Shown: piece by piece, positions 25,687-35,919 of the stretch
Layout: each line of letters opens with the position of its first letter
How positions within the stretch are numbered: the first letter of the stretch is position 1
Program-made: the position numbers and the translations under genes
Assembly (NCBI RefSeq): GCF_021390715.1
Contig: NZ_JAJGWT010000001.1
Coordinates: forward strand, 253,839 to 317,838
Reading direction: 5' to 3'
DNA length: 64,000 nt
Source: Tenacibaculum piscium
Lineage (GTDB): Bacteria > Bacteroidota > Bacteroidia > Flavobacteriales > Flavobacteriaceae
Notes under the pieces: generated by a model
What the model saw: only the letters and a program-made list of their open reading frames with translations
What the model was told of the DNA's origin: nothing
The model's database searches: none

Positions 25687-28600
25687 ATGACAAAAAAAAA
25701 CACCCTATTACTCGTTTTATTTTTCACTTTTTTTGTAACCACTAGTTATTCTCAAAATTTTTGGAACACTTCTGCCAAAAAAGAAAAAACAATTAAAAAG
25801 AAAAACATATTGAAAAGAAAAAGTACGCCTGAAAAATATACAGTCGCTTCTTTAAATCTAAATGGTTTTACAAAATACTTACGAAACTCACCAAATTCAA
25901 CAGCCAATTCATCAGAAAAGAGCCGTGAAAAAATTATTACATTACCCAATTCAGAAGGAAAACTAGAGCGTTTTTCAATGAAAGAAACGGCTTTATTAGC
26001 GCCTAAATTAGCCGAAAAATTTCCAATGATTAAATCCTATACAGGAATCGGAATTGACGATGCTCGTAAAATTGTAAAAATCAGTTTGGGTACGAACGGC
26101 GTACACGCTATTATTTCTTCTGCGGATAAAGAAACCGTATATATCGACCCGTACACCAAAGATAAAAAACAATATATCATCTATAAAACTAGTGATTTAA
26201 AACCAATTGACACTTCTTTTAGTTGTCAAGTTAAAGGCGAGAATCGACAAAAAAATAAACACGAAAATCGACAAAGAACGGCATCAACTCAAAAAAAAAA
26301 TGCCAATGATGGACAATTAAGAACCTACAGAATCGCCATTGTTTGTACCGCTGAATATTCTCTTTTTCATTTAAATAGACAAAATGTTGCAACATCAGCA
26401 ACTGATTTGGTGAAAAAAGCGACTGTTTTATCGGCAATTAATACTTCTATTACACGAGTAAATCAAATTTATGAAAGAGATTTAGCCGTTAGAATGATTT
26501 TAGTTGCGAATAATGATGAATTAATTTTCTTTGATACAAATACCGACCAACTAACCAATAACAATGCAGATGATTTAATTGAAGAAAGTCAAGTAAAATG
26601 TGATGCCATCATTGGAAACGCAAATTACGATATCGGACACGCATTTAGTACCGGCGGCGGTGGTTATGCTGAAGTTAGTTCCGTATGTGTTCAAGGCTAT
26701 AAAGCGCAAGGACTTACAGGAAGTTATCAGCCCATTAATGACCCTTACGATATTGATTATGTTTGTCATGAATTAGGACATCAATTCGGAGCAACACACA
26801 CGCAAAATAATGATTGTAACAGAACAAGTTCAACTGCTGTAGAACCTGGAAGTGGTTCTACAATTATGGGATATGCCAATATTTGTGCACCCAATGTACA
26901 AACCAAAAGCGACCCGTATTTTCATGCCGTAAGTATTGACCAAATGTGGTCGCACATACAAGGAAATGGAAATTGTGCCGTACTAACCCCCACAAATAAT
27001 GATGCACCAATTGCCAATGCAGGAACGAATTATAGTATTCCAAAAGGAACGCCTTTTCTCTTAAAAGGAAGTGCCACCGACAAACAAGGAACAGCAAGTT
27101 TAACTTATAATTGGGAACAAACAGATACCCAAATTGCACCAATGCCACCTGTAGCAACAAGTACAGGAGGACCTACTTTTAAATCTGTTGCTCCAAGTAA
27201 ATCTGCAAATCGATACTTTCCTGATTTTGAAAATGTTATCAATAAAACTGCTAATCAATGGATTGTATTACCAACGGTGGAGAGAGAATTAAATTTCGCA
27301 TTTACTGTAAGAGACAACAATCCGAACGGTGGTAGCTCCGATAGAGATAATATCAAAATTACCCTTACCGATGCCCTACCATTTACCGTTACCGCACCAA
27401 ATACCAATATTATTTGGGATACTGGCGCTACAAAAACAATCACTTGGCAAAAAGGAACAAGCGATATCGCTCCGATTAATTGTAAAAAAGTTACTATAAA
27501 ACTTTCTACTGATGGAGGAAAAACCTTCCCAATTCTCTTAAAAGAAAATACCTTAAATGATGGAACAGAAGAAATTACAATTCCAGATACACCAACAACA
27601 CAAGCACGAATCCTTATAGAATCATCTGATAATATTTTCTATAATGTAAATGATAGTAATTTTACGATTAATGCCACAAAACCAACTTTTTTATTATCAA
27701 ATAAAACCCCAAAACAAAATACCTGTAAAAATAGCGATACCACTATTTCTTATACGTTCAATGCTAATTTTATCAATGGATTTACAGAAACAATAAATTT
27801 ATCGGCAACAGGATTACCTAACGGAACTTCAGCCGTTTTTACGCCAAATAGCCTGAATTCTAGTGGCGATGTTACTTTAACTATCAATAATTTTAAACAA
27901 AGTAATCAAAAAGAATATACCATTGTAATTCAAGGAAAATCAGCAACAATTACACAAACAAACACCGCTTTTTTAAATATAATTGATGATAATTTAACCA
28001 AAACCATCTTAAAATCTCCTGTAAATTTAATTACAGAAACCAGTTTAACGCCCGATTTTAATTGGTCAAAAGTTGAAAATGCAAGTGCGTATCAATTAAT
28101 CGTTGCCTCAAATAGTGATTTTTCAACAATTATTATCGATGAAACTGTTAATACAAATTCTTACACACCCACGACACCACTACTGGGAACAACAACTTAT
28201 TTTTGGCGTGTAAAACCTAAAAATAACTGTAAAGAAGGAACTTTTTCAAGCGATAATCAATTTATAACACAAGCGCCATCATATTGTAGTTCTACTTTTA
28301 TTGATGATGCTGGAGGTAAAAATCACATTACGAATGTTAGCTTCAATTCAATAAATAATACCTCAGGAAATGATACTATAGATGGTTATGAAGATTTTAC
28401 AAACATCATTACCGAAGTTGAAAAAACGGTTTCATATCAAATGAATGTTACTTTCGATAGCGATGGTTATCAAGACCATTGTTTTGTTTTTATTGATTGG
28501 AATCAAGATTTAATTTTTGATAAAATCACCGAAAGATATGATATTGGTTCAGGAAGTCAGCAAACACTTGGTCAGAAGATTACAATTCCTGAAAATGCTG

Positions 28601-30489
28601 TTTTAGGATTTACTCGAATGCGTGTGCTACTCGAATATGACGATCCTACAAAAAATTACGGCGAAGGAGCCTGTACTTCCGAACATTTGGTAAATTGGGG
28701 AGAAACCGAAGATTATACCCTTAAAATTATAGAAAAACCAAGACCAAGTTTTACCATAAACAATACTTCTGGAAATCTATCGATATGTAATACCGCTGTT
28801 GATACACAAATTTTCACGCTAAAATATGAAGCCTTACAAGGTTTTAATGAAAATATCGTTTTTTCTGCAATAGAAATTCCTGCAAATACTACCGCTAATT
28901 TTTCAACTATCGATACCAATGGACTTGTGAAAGTAACGCTATCAAACTTGAAAAATGCTCCTGTTGGAGATTATAATTTTAAAATTATAGCCAAAGCAAA
29001 TTCGATGACAAAACAAATAAGTATTCCTTTTAATATAAATGATACTATTTGTAAATCCGCAGGAAATATGGACAGTAACATTAGCACAACGCTTGTAAAT
29101 TTTGCCGATATCAATAGTATTTCTGAAAAATCTGCAGGATATTCAAAGTACACCAATACAATTGCCGAACTTATAAGAGGAACAAAATATCCTTTAATTG
29201 TAAAGGCTAATTCTGATGGAAAACAAACCGTAAAAACAACCGCTTGGATTGATTGGAATCAAAATTGTTTGTTTGATGCCAATGAAAAATATGACTTAGG
29301 AACCGCCACGAATGCCAACGCTTCAACAAGCAAAAGCGGCCTGGAAATTATCATTCCAAATAATGCTCTAAATGGCAAAACGACACTAAGAATCATCACT
29401 GAAAAAGTATTTGAAAATACAACAAAAAATACGATTGATAACAAATGTATATCAGGATTTAATGGCGAAGTTGAAGATTATACCATTGCCATTACACCGA
29501 GTTTTACACTCACAAATCAAACGAAACCAATCGCAATTTATAACAAATCCGTAAACGAAGTTCAATTCGAAATCGACTATGAAACAATCAATGGTTTTAA
29601 CCAAAATGTAAGTTTATCCACAGAAAACACCCCAGAAAATGCTAATATTAGCATTAATCCTAAAATGATTAACGAAAATGGAACATTTACCGTAAATATC
29701 AATAATTTAAATGAGGCTCCCGTTGGAGATTATACCATTAAAATTATCGCAACAGCAGGTGAAATTCAAAAATCGGTGGATTTAAAACTTAATGTAAATG
29801 ATAGCTATTGTAAAGCAATCGGAAATGCAACATCACAAACAAGTATTACCAAAGTGATGTTTGCTGAAATTGATAATTCATCAACAAAAACTACAGGATA
29901 TTCTGATTTTAAAACCATCAATACGCCCGTAATTAGAGGCGAAAATTATGAACTAACTATTAAAATAAACAATCAAAATAACGAAAATATAAAAACATAC
30001 GGCTGGATAGACTGGAATCAAAATTTAGTGTTCGAAGACAATGAAATCATTGATTTAGAAGCGAATAATACTTCTATTACGATTCCTGAAGATGCCGAAA
30101 TTGGTACTACAGTTTTACGAATTGCGGTAAAAAAAGCAATCGAACAGACTGCAAATTCTTGTGAATTTGGTTTTGATGGCGAAGTGGAAGAGTATACCAT
30201 CAATATACAAGAAAGTTTTGCTACGTATAAAAATTTATTTACTGATTTACAAGTGTTTCCTGTACCTTCTGATGGAAAATTAACCGTGAAATTTAAAGTA
30301 AAAATTAAAGAAGTAACCGTTATTCGATTGTTTAACGCTCTTGGACAATTATTAGAAACTCAAACATTTTCAACAATATCGACCCGTTTTGAACAAGAAG
30401 TACAATTCAAAAAAATAAGTAGCGGAAATTACTTTCTTCAAATTGAAAATGATGGAAAATTAAAAACTAGAAAAATAATTATTCAATAA
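25687..30489 (+). CDS. Secreted reprolysin-like metalloprotease with GEVED domains and T9SS sorting signal
   Basis: A 1600-residue exported protein. It has a signal peptide (MTKKNTLLLVLFFTFFVTTS), a propeptide to about residue 200, and an M12B-type catalytic domain with zinc motif HELGHQFGATH at 361-371 and a following Met-turn (STIMGYANICAP). Ig- and fibronectin-like segments follow, including ASAYQLIVASNSDF. Three GEVED-type domains end in WGETEDYTL, NGEVEDYTI and DGEVEEYTI, separated by Ig-like units with repeated N-APVGDY motifs. The last 80 residues form a type A T9SS sorting domain (VFPVPSDGKLTVKF, then SSGNYFLQIENDGK). The ATG at 25687 is preferred, as it starts the signal peptide. It is probably a surface or secreted virulence or nutrient protease. 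Confidence 0.93.
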   Translation: MTKKNTLLLVLFFTFFVTTSYSQNFWNTSAKKEKTIKKKNILKRKSTPEKYTVASLNLNGFTKYLRNSPNSTANSSEKSREKIITLPNSEGKLERFSMKETALLAPKLAEKFPMIKSYTGIGIDDARKIVKISLGTNGVHAIISSADKETVYIDPYTKDKKQYIIYKTSDLKPIDTSFSCQVKGENRQKNKHENRQRTASTQKKNANDGQLRTYRIAIVCTAEYSLFHLNRQNVATSATDLVKKATVLSAINTSITRVNQIYERDLAVRMILVANNDELIFFDTNTDQLTNNNADDLIEESQVKCDAIIGNANYDIGHAFSTGGGGYAEVSSVCVQGYKAQGLTGSYQPINDPYDIDYVCHELGHQFGATHTQNNDCNRTSSTAVEPGSGSTIMGYANICAPNVQTKSDPYFHAVSIDQMWSHIQGNGNCAVLTPTNNDAPIANAGTNYSIPKGTPFLLKGSATDKQGTASLTYNWEQTDTQIAPMPPVATSTGGPTFKSVAPSKSANRYFPDFENVINKTANQWIVLPTVERELNFAFTVRDNNPNGGSSDRDNIKITLTDALPFTVTAPNTNIIWDTGATKTITWQKGTSDIAPINCKKVTIKLSTDGGKTFPILLKENTLNDGTEEITIPDTPTTQARILIESSDNIFYNVNDSNFTINATKPTFLLSNKTPKQNTCKNSDTTISYTFNANFINGFTETINLSATGLPNGTSAVFTPNSLNSSGDVTLTINNFKQSNQKEYTIVIQGKSATITQTNTAFLNIIDDNLTKTILKSPVNLITETSLTPDFNWSKVENASAYQLIVASNSDFSTIIIDETVNTNSYTPTTPLLGTTTYFWRVKPKNNCKEGTFSSDNQFITQAPSYCSSTFIDDAGGKNHITNVSFNSINNTSGNDTIDGYEDFTNIITEVEKTVSYQMNVTFDSDGYQDHCFVFIDWNQDLIFDKITERYDIGSGSQQTLGQKITIPENAVLGFTRMRVLLEYDDPTKNYGEGACTSEHLVNWGETEDYTLKIIEKPRPSFTINNTSGNLSICNTAVDTQIFTLKYEALQGFNENIVFSAIEIPANTTANFSTIDTNGLVKVTLSNLKNAPVGDYNFKIIAKANSMTKQISIPFNINDTICKSAGNMDSNISTTLVNFADINSISEKSAGYSKYTNTIAELIRGTKYPLIVKANSDGKQTVKTTAWIDWNQNCLFDANEKYDLGTATNANASTSKSGLEIIIPNNALNGKTTLRIITEKVFENTTKNTIDNKCISGFNGEVEDYTIAITPSFTLTNQTKPIAIYNKSVNEVQFEIDYETINGFNQNVSLSTENTPENANISINPKMINENGTFTVNINNLNEAPVGDYTIKIIATAGEIQKSVDLKLNVNDSYCKAIGNATSQTSITKVMFAEIDNSSTKTTGYSDFKTINTPVIRGENYELTIKINNQNNENIKTYGWIDWNQNLVFEDNEIIDLEANNTSITIPEDAEIGTTVLRIAVKKAIEQTANSCEFGFDGEVEEYTINIQESFATYKNLFTDLQVFPVPSDGKLTVKFKVKIKEVTVIRLFNALGQLLETQTFSTISTRFEQEVQFKKISSGNYFLQIENDGKLKTRKIIIQ

Positions 30490-30543
30490 TATTTTTTTTA
30501 GTTTATTTAAGATATCAAGAAAAATTTAAAAAAATAATCAAGA

Positions 30544-30572
30544 AAAAAGCGTGCTATAAAGCACGCTTTTTT
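30544..30572 (+). terminator. Terminator after the metalloprotease
   Basis: AAAAGCGTGC and GCACGCTTTT pair around a 6-base loop, with a T run after. Confidence 0.92.
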
Positions 30573-30638
30573 TTAGCCAATTGATAGCAAAATTTTATGT
30601 AATTTTACCTTATTGAAATTCAAAAATTCAAAAAAATT

Positions 30639-31250
30639 ATGCATGTAGCAATTGCCGGAAATATCGGAGCAGGAAAAACCACATTAACCAAAATATTAGC
30701 CGAACATTATAATTGGGACGCTCATTACGAATCCGTAGATGATAATCCATATTTAGATGATTTTTATGCTGAAATGGAACGCTGGTCGTTTAATTTACAA
30801 GTTTTCTTTTTAAATAGTCGGTTTCGTCAAGTTTTAGAATTAAGAGAATCTGGAAAAAAAATAATTCAAGACCGAACTATTTATGAAGACGCTCATATTT
30901 TTGCACCAAATCTGCACGCAATGGGATTAATGACCAATCGTGATTTTGGCAATTATTCCTCTTTATTTGAACTGATGGAAAAATTAGTAACACCTCCAGA
31001 TTTATTGATTTATTTACGTGCCGATATTTCTACCTTAGTTGGACAAATTCACAAGCGTGGAAGAGAATATGAAAACTCAATTAGTATCGATTATTTAAGC
31101 CGATTAAACGAACGCTACGAAGCTTGGGCAAGTAAATATAACAAAGGAAAATTGTTAATTATCGATGTTGATAACTTAGATTTCATCAAAAATAAAGCTG
31201 ATTTAACGTATATTATTGATAAAATAGATGCAAAAATAAAGACAAAATAA
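30639..31250 (+). CDS. Deoxynucleoside kinase
   Basis: Phosphorylates deoxynucleosides for DNA precursor salvage. The 203-residue protein has the P-loop GNIGAGKT at 7-14, the substrate-site stretch YESVDDNPYLDDFY, a DRS-like motif in QDRTIYEDAHIF, and the LID arginines in HKRGREYENSIS. Which nucleoside is preferred cannot be told from sequence. A second, divergent member of the family is fused to folK near 40 kb. Confidence 0.9.
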   Translation: MHVAIAGNIGAGKTTLTKILAEHYNWDAHYESVDDNPYLDDFYAEMERWSFNLQVFFLNSRFRQVLELRESGKKIIQDRTIYEDAHIFAPNLHAMGLMTNRDFGNYSSLFELMEKLVTPPDLLIYLRADISTLVGQIHKRGREYENSISIDYLSRLNERYEAWASKYNKGKLLIIDVDNLDFIKNKADLTYIIDKIDAKIKTK

Positions 31251-31276
31251 AAGAGAAAAATAAAAAGCCTTTAAAT

Positions 31277-32023
31277 TCATCTTTTAAATTCACTTAATAA
31301 AATAGCAGTTGCAGTAGCGACATTTAAACTTTCGGTTTGTTGAGTATCGCCAAAACGAGGAATCGTTATTGTATGTTTTACAATCGCTGCTATTTCAGCA
31401 GAAATTCCGTTAGCTTCATTGCCCATCACCAAAACCGCTTTTTGAGGAAGCGTTGTTTTATAAACATTTGTTCCGTGCATATCAGCAGTAAAAACAGGCA
31501 AACTCGTATTTGATAAAAAAATAGGCAAATCGGTATAAGAAATGCGTACCCGAGCCAAAGAACCCATGGTGGATTGTACCACTTTTTGATTGTAACAATC
31601 TACCGTGTTTTTTGAACAAATCAATTCCGAAATACCAAACCAATCACACAAACGAATAATTGTTCCTAAATTTCCGGGATCATTTATGGCATCCAAAGCA
31701 ACAATTAAATTACAAGTAGCATCAGGAATTGTTGTCGTTTCAGAACTTTTATATTCAGGGATTTTAAACAATCCTAAAACTTTATTCGGATTCTTTAACG
31801 TACTAATTTTTTTTAATTCAATATCAGAAATAAGTGTACACGCTATATTTTCAGGAATTTCAAAATGACTATCCGTTGTAAAAATATGAGCGACTTCTAA
31901 GGAAGAAGCTATCAATTCTTGCACCACTTTTACGCCTTCAGCAACAAATAATTGTTCTTTTTGTCGATACTTTTTTTGTCGTAAACTTGTAATTAATTTT
32001 AGGTTGTTTTTTGATAAACTCAT
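31277..32023 (-). CDS. SpoU-family RNA 2'-O-methyltransferase
   Basis: A 248-residue TrmH/RlmB-like enzyme. It has an N-terminal substrate-binding domain (RQKKYRQKEQLFVAEGVKVV) and the SPOUT knot with its three motifs: ALDAINDPGNLGTIIRLCDW, VLVMGNEANGIS and TESLNVATATAILLSEF. It methylates a ribose in rRNA or tRNA using SAM; the target is not identifiable. It converges on the kinase gene with a 26-base gap. Confidence 0.9.
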   Translation of the reverse strand: MSLSKNNLKLITSLRQKKYRQKEQLFVAEGVKVVQELIASSLEVAHIFTTDSHFEIPENIACTLISDIELKKISTLKNPNKVLGLFKIPEYKSSETTTIPDATCNLIVALDAINDPGNLGTIIRLCDWFGISELICSKNTVDCYNQKVVQSTMGSLARVRISYTDLPIFLSNTSLPVFTADMHGTNVYKTTLPQKAVLVMGNEANGISAEIAAIVKHTITIPRFGDTQQTESLNVATATAILLSEFKR

Positions 32024-32061
32024 TATTATTTTTTTAACACTTTATAATCACTAAAAAATAG

Positions 32062-32069
32062 TATTTTTG
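32062..32069 (+). promoter_or_regulatory. Promoter -7 element of the BamA/TamA-like gene
   Basis: TATTTTTG matches TAnnTTTG. It overlaps the upstream in-frame ATG at 32067, which supports the later start at 32097. Confidence 0.5.
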
Positions 32070-32096
32070 ATACTTAAAATACGTGCCGTAAAGTTA

Positions 32097-34547
32097 ATGA
32101 AAAAACTTTCTTTCTTCTTTTTATTAGTACTCTTATTCAATTCTTGTAATACGATAAAATTTGTTAAAGAAAATGAATTGTTACTCGCTAAAAATAGTGT
32201 TTACGTTGACAGCACTAAAAATACCACCGAAAATATTGCAGAATTACTGATGCAACGCCCAAATGCCAAAGCCTTGGGAGTTCCGTTGTCGTTGTATTTT
32301 TATAATTTAGGAAATCCTCAGGGAGCTAAAACACCATCGCAATGGGGAAATAAAAATCCTAAAATATATCGATTTTTTAAAAAAGGTTTCTCTGAAAAAC
32401 AAAGTATTTCTGTTGCCAATACATTTATCGGATTTAATCATTGGTTTTTAAATAGTGGCGAAGCACCCGTTATTATTAATCCGATAAAAACTCAAAAAAC
32501 AATTGGAAACTTAAAAGCATACTTTCAAACACAAGGCTATTTTAGAGCCAAAATAACATCAAAAAAAGATACTATTGCTCCTAAAAAAGGAGAAATTTCA
32601 TATCATATTACCAAAGGAAATCCTTCGTTTTTAGATACGATTCAAACTAAAATCGCCTCCCCTATTCTTGATTCTTTATATAAAATATCCAAAGAAAAAA
32701 GTTTTCTTTCCAAAGGAAGTCAATACAAAGACGGCAATTTTATTAAAGAAGCAAATCGTTTGGTCGAATTATTTCGAAATAATGGTATCTATCATTTTAA
32801 TGAAAACTATATTTCATTCGATAATGATACCCTGAAAAATTATCAAAAAACAAACGTAGAAATTAGTATTTCAGATAGAATTATTCCCTTTAAAATTCAA
32901 AAAATAAAAAAAATAAGCGTTTTTACCGATTATTCCTACAATAAAAAAGATTCAATTCATAAAGATTCGGCAATCTATAATGGTATTCATTTTTATGCGC
33001 ATGAAAAAATAAAATACAATCCTAAAATATTATCGCAATCATTATTTATGAAACCAAATATGGTGTATAGCGATGAATCTAAAAACCTAACACGCACGCA
33101 TTTAAGAAGTTTAAAGAATTTTAAATCAACCTCGATTCGCTATAACGAACTCACTGAAAATGACTTAGAAGCGACTGTTTTTTTAACACCTATCGAAAAA
33201 TATACCGTAGGTTTTGATACCGAATTATCACGCTCTAATATTCGAAATTTTGATGTTTCCCTAACTTTTTCGCTTATCAATAGAAATACCTTTAAAGGAG
33301 CAGAAACCTTTAAATTCTCCACTTTTGGCTCGTATTTTAGCTCCAATAATGGACTCGGTTGGGAAATGGGAGCCGATATTTCTCTAGAAATTCCTCGTTT
33401 TATCGCACCCTTTGGATGGCAAAAAATGATTCCGAAAAGAATGTTTCCTAAATCAAAGTTTTTAATCGGAGGCGGTATTCAAAAAAATATTGGACTCGAT
33501 AATCAAAATATTACCGTTGCTTTAGATTATAAATGGAAATATAATACTCGAAAATCATTACAATTAGAATTGTTTAATACCCAATATATTCGAAACTTAA
33601 ATATCAATAATTATTTTACCATATACGGCTCAGAATATTCGAAATTAAAAAAAGTGGCAGACGAAATTCCTAAATATAAATTACCCGATAATCAAACAAA
33701 TAACGCAGGAAGTATTGTAACATTTATGAAAAATGTTGCACAAGATGAAAATTTTCAAACTGCTAATGCAGTCGCTTTTCAAAATAATTTGAATATTTTT
33801 AATCGCTACAATATTATTACTTCGGATTTTTTAATCCCAGAAATTGCTTTTAGTTACACCTATAATAATCAAGAAAATAGTAAAGATGCTAGTTTTTCTT
33901 TTGTAAAATTTAGAGTCGCTAATGCAGGAAATTTAATGGGAATTTTATCAGAAAAAGAAAATACAAAAAATCAAAAAACATTTTTTAAAATCCCTATTGC
34001 TCAGTATTTTAAATTGGATTTAGAATATAAAAAATATTGGAATTTAGGAAATAATACCGTGCTAGCACATCGAACTTTTTTAGGAAGTATTATTAATTAT
34101 AATCAATCGAGCATTCCTTTTTCTCGTAGCTATTTTGCGGGAGGTTCAAATGATGTAAGAGCTTGGAAAACATACGATTTAGGAGCAGGAACCCGAAAAC
34201 CTGGCTTAGAATATAATATCGGAAGTTTAAAATTTTTATCGAGTTTTGAATATCGATTTAATATGCTAGGAGCGTTAAAAGGTGCTTTATTTACAGATGC
34301 AGGAAATATTTGGGACATCACAAATTCTGATTTTATTGATGATGCCGCTAAATTTGACAACATTAAATCATTCACAGATATCGCTGTTGGCGCAGGATTT
34401 GGACTTCGATATGATTTTAATTTTTTAATCGCAAGACTAGATGTAGGCTTCAAAGTACACGAACCTTACTTAAATAATAACCGATGGTTTCGAAATTTTA
34501 ATATCTCCAGATCTGTACTAAATATCGGAATTAATTACCCTTTTTAA
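32097..34547 (+). CDS. BamA/TamA-family outer membrane lipoprotein
   Basis: An 816-residue outer membrane protein. The N-terminus MKKLSFFFLLVLLFNSC is a lipoprotein signal with the lipidation Cys at about residue 17. POTRA-like periplasmic repeats follow (GNLKAYFQTQGYFRAKITSK, then ANRLVELFRNNGIYHFNENY), then a 16-stranded-type Omp85 barrel with RSYFAGGSNDVRAW (loop 6 motif region), ending in GINYPF. This resembles Bacteroidota TamL, the lipidated TamA-like protein. The longer frame starting 30 bases upstream would bury the signal sequence and overlap the promoter, so it was rejected. Confidence 0.88.
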   Translation: MKKLSFFFLLVLLFNSCNTIKFVKENELLLAKNSVYVDSTKNTTENIAELLMQRPNAKALGVPLSLYFYNLGNPQGAKTPSQWGNKNPKIYRFFKKGFSEKQSISVANTFIGFNHWFLNSGEAPVIINPIKTQKTIGNLKAYFQTQGYFRAKITSKKDTIAPKKGEISYHITKGNPSFLDTIQTKIASPILDSLYKISKEKSFLSKGSQYKDGNFIKEANRLVELFRNNGIYHFNENYISFDNDTLKNYQKTNVEISISDRIIPFKIQKIKKISVFTDYSYNKKDSIHKDSAIYNGIHFYAHEKIKYNPKILSQSLFMKPNMVYSDESKNLTRTHLRSLKNFKSTSIRYNELTENDLEATVFLTPIEKYTVGFDTELSRSNIRNFDVSLTFSLINRNTFKGAETFKFSTFGSYFSSNNGLGWEMGADISLEIPRFIAPFGWQKMIPKRMFPKSKFLIGGGIQKNIGLDNQNITVALDYKWKYNTRKSLQLELFNTQYIRNLNINNYFTIYGSEYSKLKKVADEIPKYKLPDNQTNNAGSIVTFMKNVAQDENFQTANAVAFQNNLNIFNRYNIITSDFLIPEIAFSYTYNNQENSKDASFSFVKFRVANAGNLMGILSEKENTKNQKTFFKIPIAQYFKLDLEYKKYWNLGNNTVLAHRTFLGSIINYNQSSIPFSRSYFAGGSNDVRAWKTYDLGAGTRKPGLEYNIGSLKFLSSFEYRFNMLGALKGALFTDAGNIWDITNSDFIDDAAKFDNIKSFTDIAVGAGFGLRYDFNFLIARLDVGFKVHEPYLNNNRWFRNFNISRSVLNIGINYPF

Positions 34548-34597
34548 AAATTATAAATTCAAAAGCCGTTATTTTCGAGCAATGCATTAAAATTTCT

Positions 34598-34605
34598 TAT
34601 TTTTG
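34598..34605 (+). promoter_or_regulatory. fbaA promoter -7 element
   Basis: TATTTTTG matches TAnnTTTG, 41 bases before the fbaA start. Confidence 0.5.
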
Positions 34606-34646
34606 ACACGCTAAATACAACTAAAATCACATAAAAAACATATAAA

Positions 34647-35714
34647 ATGGCGCATACTATTAAAGCTGGAGTTGCTACAGGAAAAGAAGTACAAGCAATA
34701 TTTCAATTAGCAAAAGATAAAAAATTTGCATTACCTGCAGTAAATGTTGTAGGTTCTAGTACCGTAAATACTGTTCTAGAAACCGCAAAAGAATTAAATT
34801 CACCCGTAATTATTCAGTTTTCTAATGGTGGTGCGCAATTTAATGCTGGTAAAGGATTATCAAACGAACATGAAAAAGCAGCCATTGCAGGTGCTGTTGC
34901 AGGTGCAAAACACGTGCATTTATTAGCCGAAGCTTACGGTATTCCAGTAATTTTACATACCGATCATGCCGCTAAAAAATTATTACCTTGGATTGATGGA
35001 TTATTAGACGCTAGTGAGCAATTTTATAAAGAAACAGGAAAATCTTTATATAGCTCTCATATGATTGATTTATCCGAAGAACCATTAGAAGAAAATATCG
35101 AAATCTGTAAAAAATATCTTGCTCGTATGAGCAAAATAGGAATGACACTAGAAATTGAATTAGGAATCACTGGTGGTGAAGAAGATGGTGTTGATAATTC
35201 TGATGTAGATGTTTCTAAACTTTACACGCAACCCGAAGAAGTTGCCTACGCTTACGAAGAATTAATGAAAATAAGCGACCAATTTACCATTGCTGCCGCT
35301 TTTGGAAATGTACACGGAGTTTACAGACCCGGAAACGTGAAATTAACACCGAAAATCTTGAAAAATTCTCAAGAATATATTTCTAAAAAATACAACGTGC
35401 CACATAATACTATCGATTTTGTTTTTCACGGAGGTTCTGGATCTTCTTTAGAAGAAATTAGAGAAGCAATTGATTACGGTACTATCAAAATGAATATTGA
35501 TACCGATTTACAATACGCTTTCACCGAAGGTACTCGTGATTATATTTTGAAAAATCAAGCATATTTAGCTAGTCAGATTGGAAATCCTGATGGCGATGAT
35601 AAACCTAATAAAAAATACTACGACCCTCGTAAATGGCTACGTGAAGGAGAATTAACATTTAAAACTCGTTTGAAAAAAGCTTTCGAAGATTTAAATAATG
35701 TAAATACCTTATAA
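34647..35714 (+). CDS. fbaA: Class II fructose-bisphosphate aldolase
   Basis: Zinc-dependent aldol cleavage of fructose 1,6-bisphosphate in glycolysis and gluconeogenesis. The 355-residue protein has the zinc and active-site region VILHTDHAAKKLLPWIDG, the ELGITGGEEDGVDNS stretch typical of the longer (type A) class II enzymes, NVHGVYRPGNVKL and VFHGGSGSSLEEIREAI. It is monocistronic, between its own promoter and terminator. Confidence 0.97.
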   Translation: MAHTIKAGVATGKEVQAIFQLAKDKKFALPAVNVVGSSTVNTVLETAKELNSPVIIQFSNGGAQFNAGKGLSNEHEKAAIAGAVAGAKHVHLLAEAYGIPVILHTDHAAKKLLPWIDGLLDASEQFYKETGKSLYSSHMIDLSEEPLEENIEICKKYLARMSKIGMTLEIELGITGGEEDGVDNSDVDVSKLYTQPEEVAYAYEELMKISDQFTIAAAFGNVHGVYRPGNVKLTPKILKNSQEYISKKYNVPHNTIDFVFHGGSGSSLEEIREAIDYGTIKMNIDTDLQYAFTEGTRDYILKNQAYLASQIGNPDGDDKPNKKYYDPRKWLREGELTFKTRLKKAFEDLNNVNTL

Positions 35715-35777
35715 TACATCAATCAATATCTTTTTTGAAAAAAAAATCACTCAAACAGATATTGATTACAGTAAATC

Positions 35778-35812
35778 AAAAAGCATTTAGAACCCTCTAA
35801 ATGCTTTTTTTA
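35778..35812 (+). terminator. fbaA terminator
   Basis: AAAAAGCATTTAGA and TCTAAATGCTTTTT form a long perfect stem with loop ACCC, followed by T. Confidence 0.93.
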
Positions 35813-35844
35813 GCGATAAAAAGTAAAGTTCATAAAAAATAATT

Positions 35845-35852
35845 TACATTTG
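35845..35852 (+). promoter_or_regulatory. accD promoter -7 element
   Basis: TACATTTG matches TAnnTTTG, 67 bases before the accD start. Confidence 0.5.
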
Positions 35853-35919
35853 TCGTCAGCTCATTTCTTAAAATAAACGAGTTAACCCAAAAAACAAACA
35901 ACAAAATATAAACTAAACT

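Noticed and set aside
32067-32096. Earlier start of the BamA/TamA-like gene
   Set aside because: It overlaps a TATTTTTG promoter element and would place residues before the lipoprotein signal.
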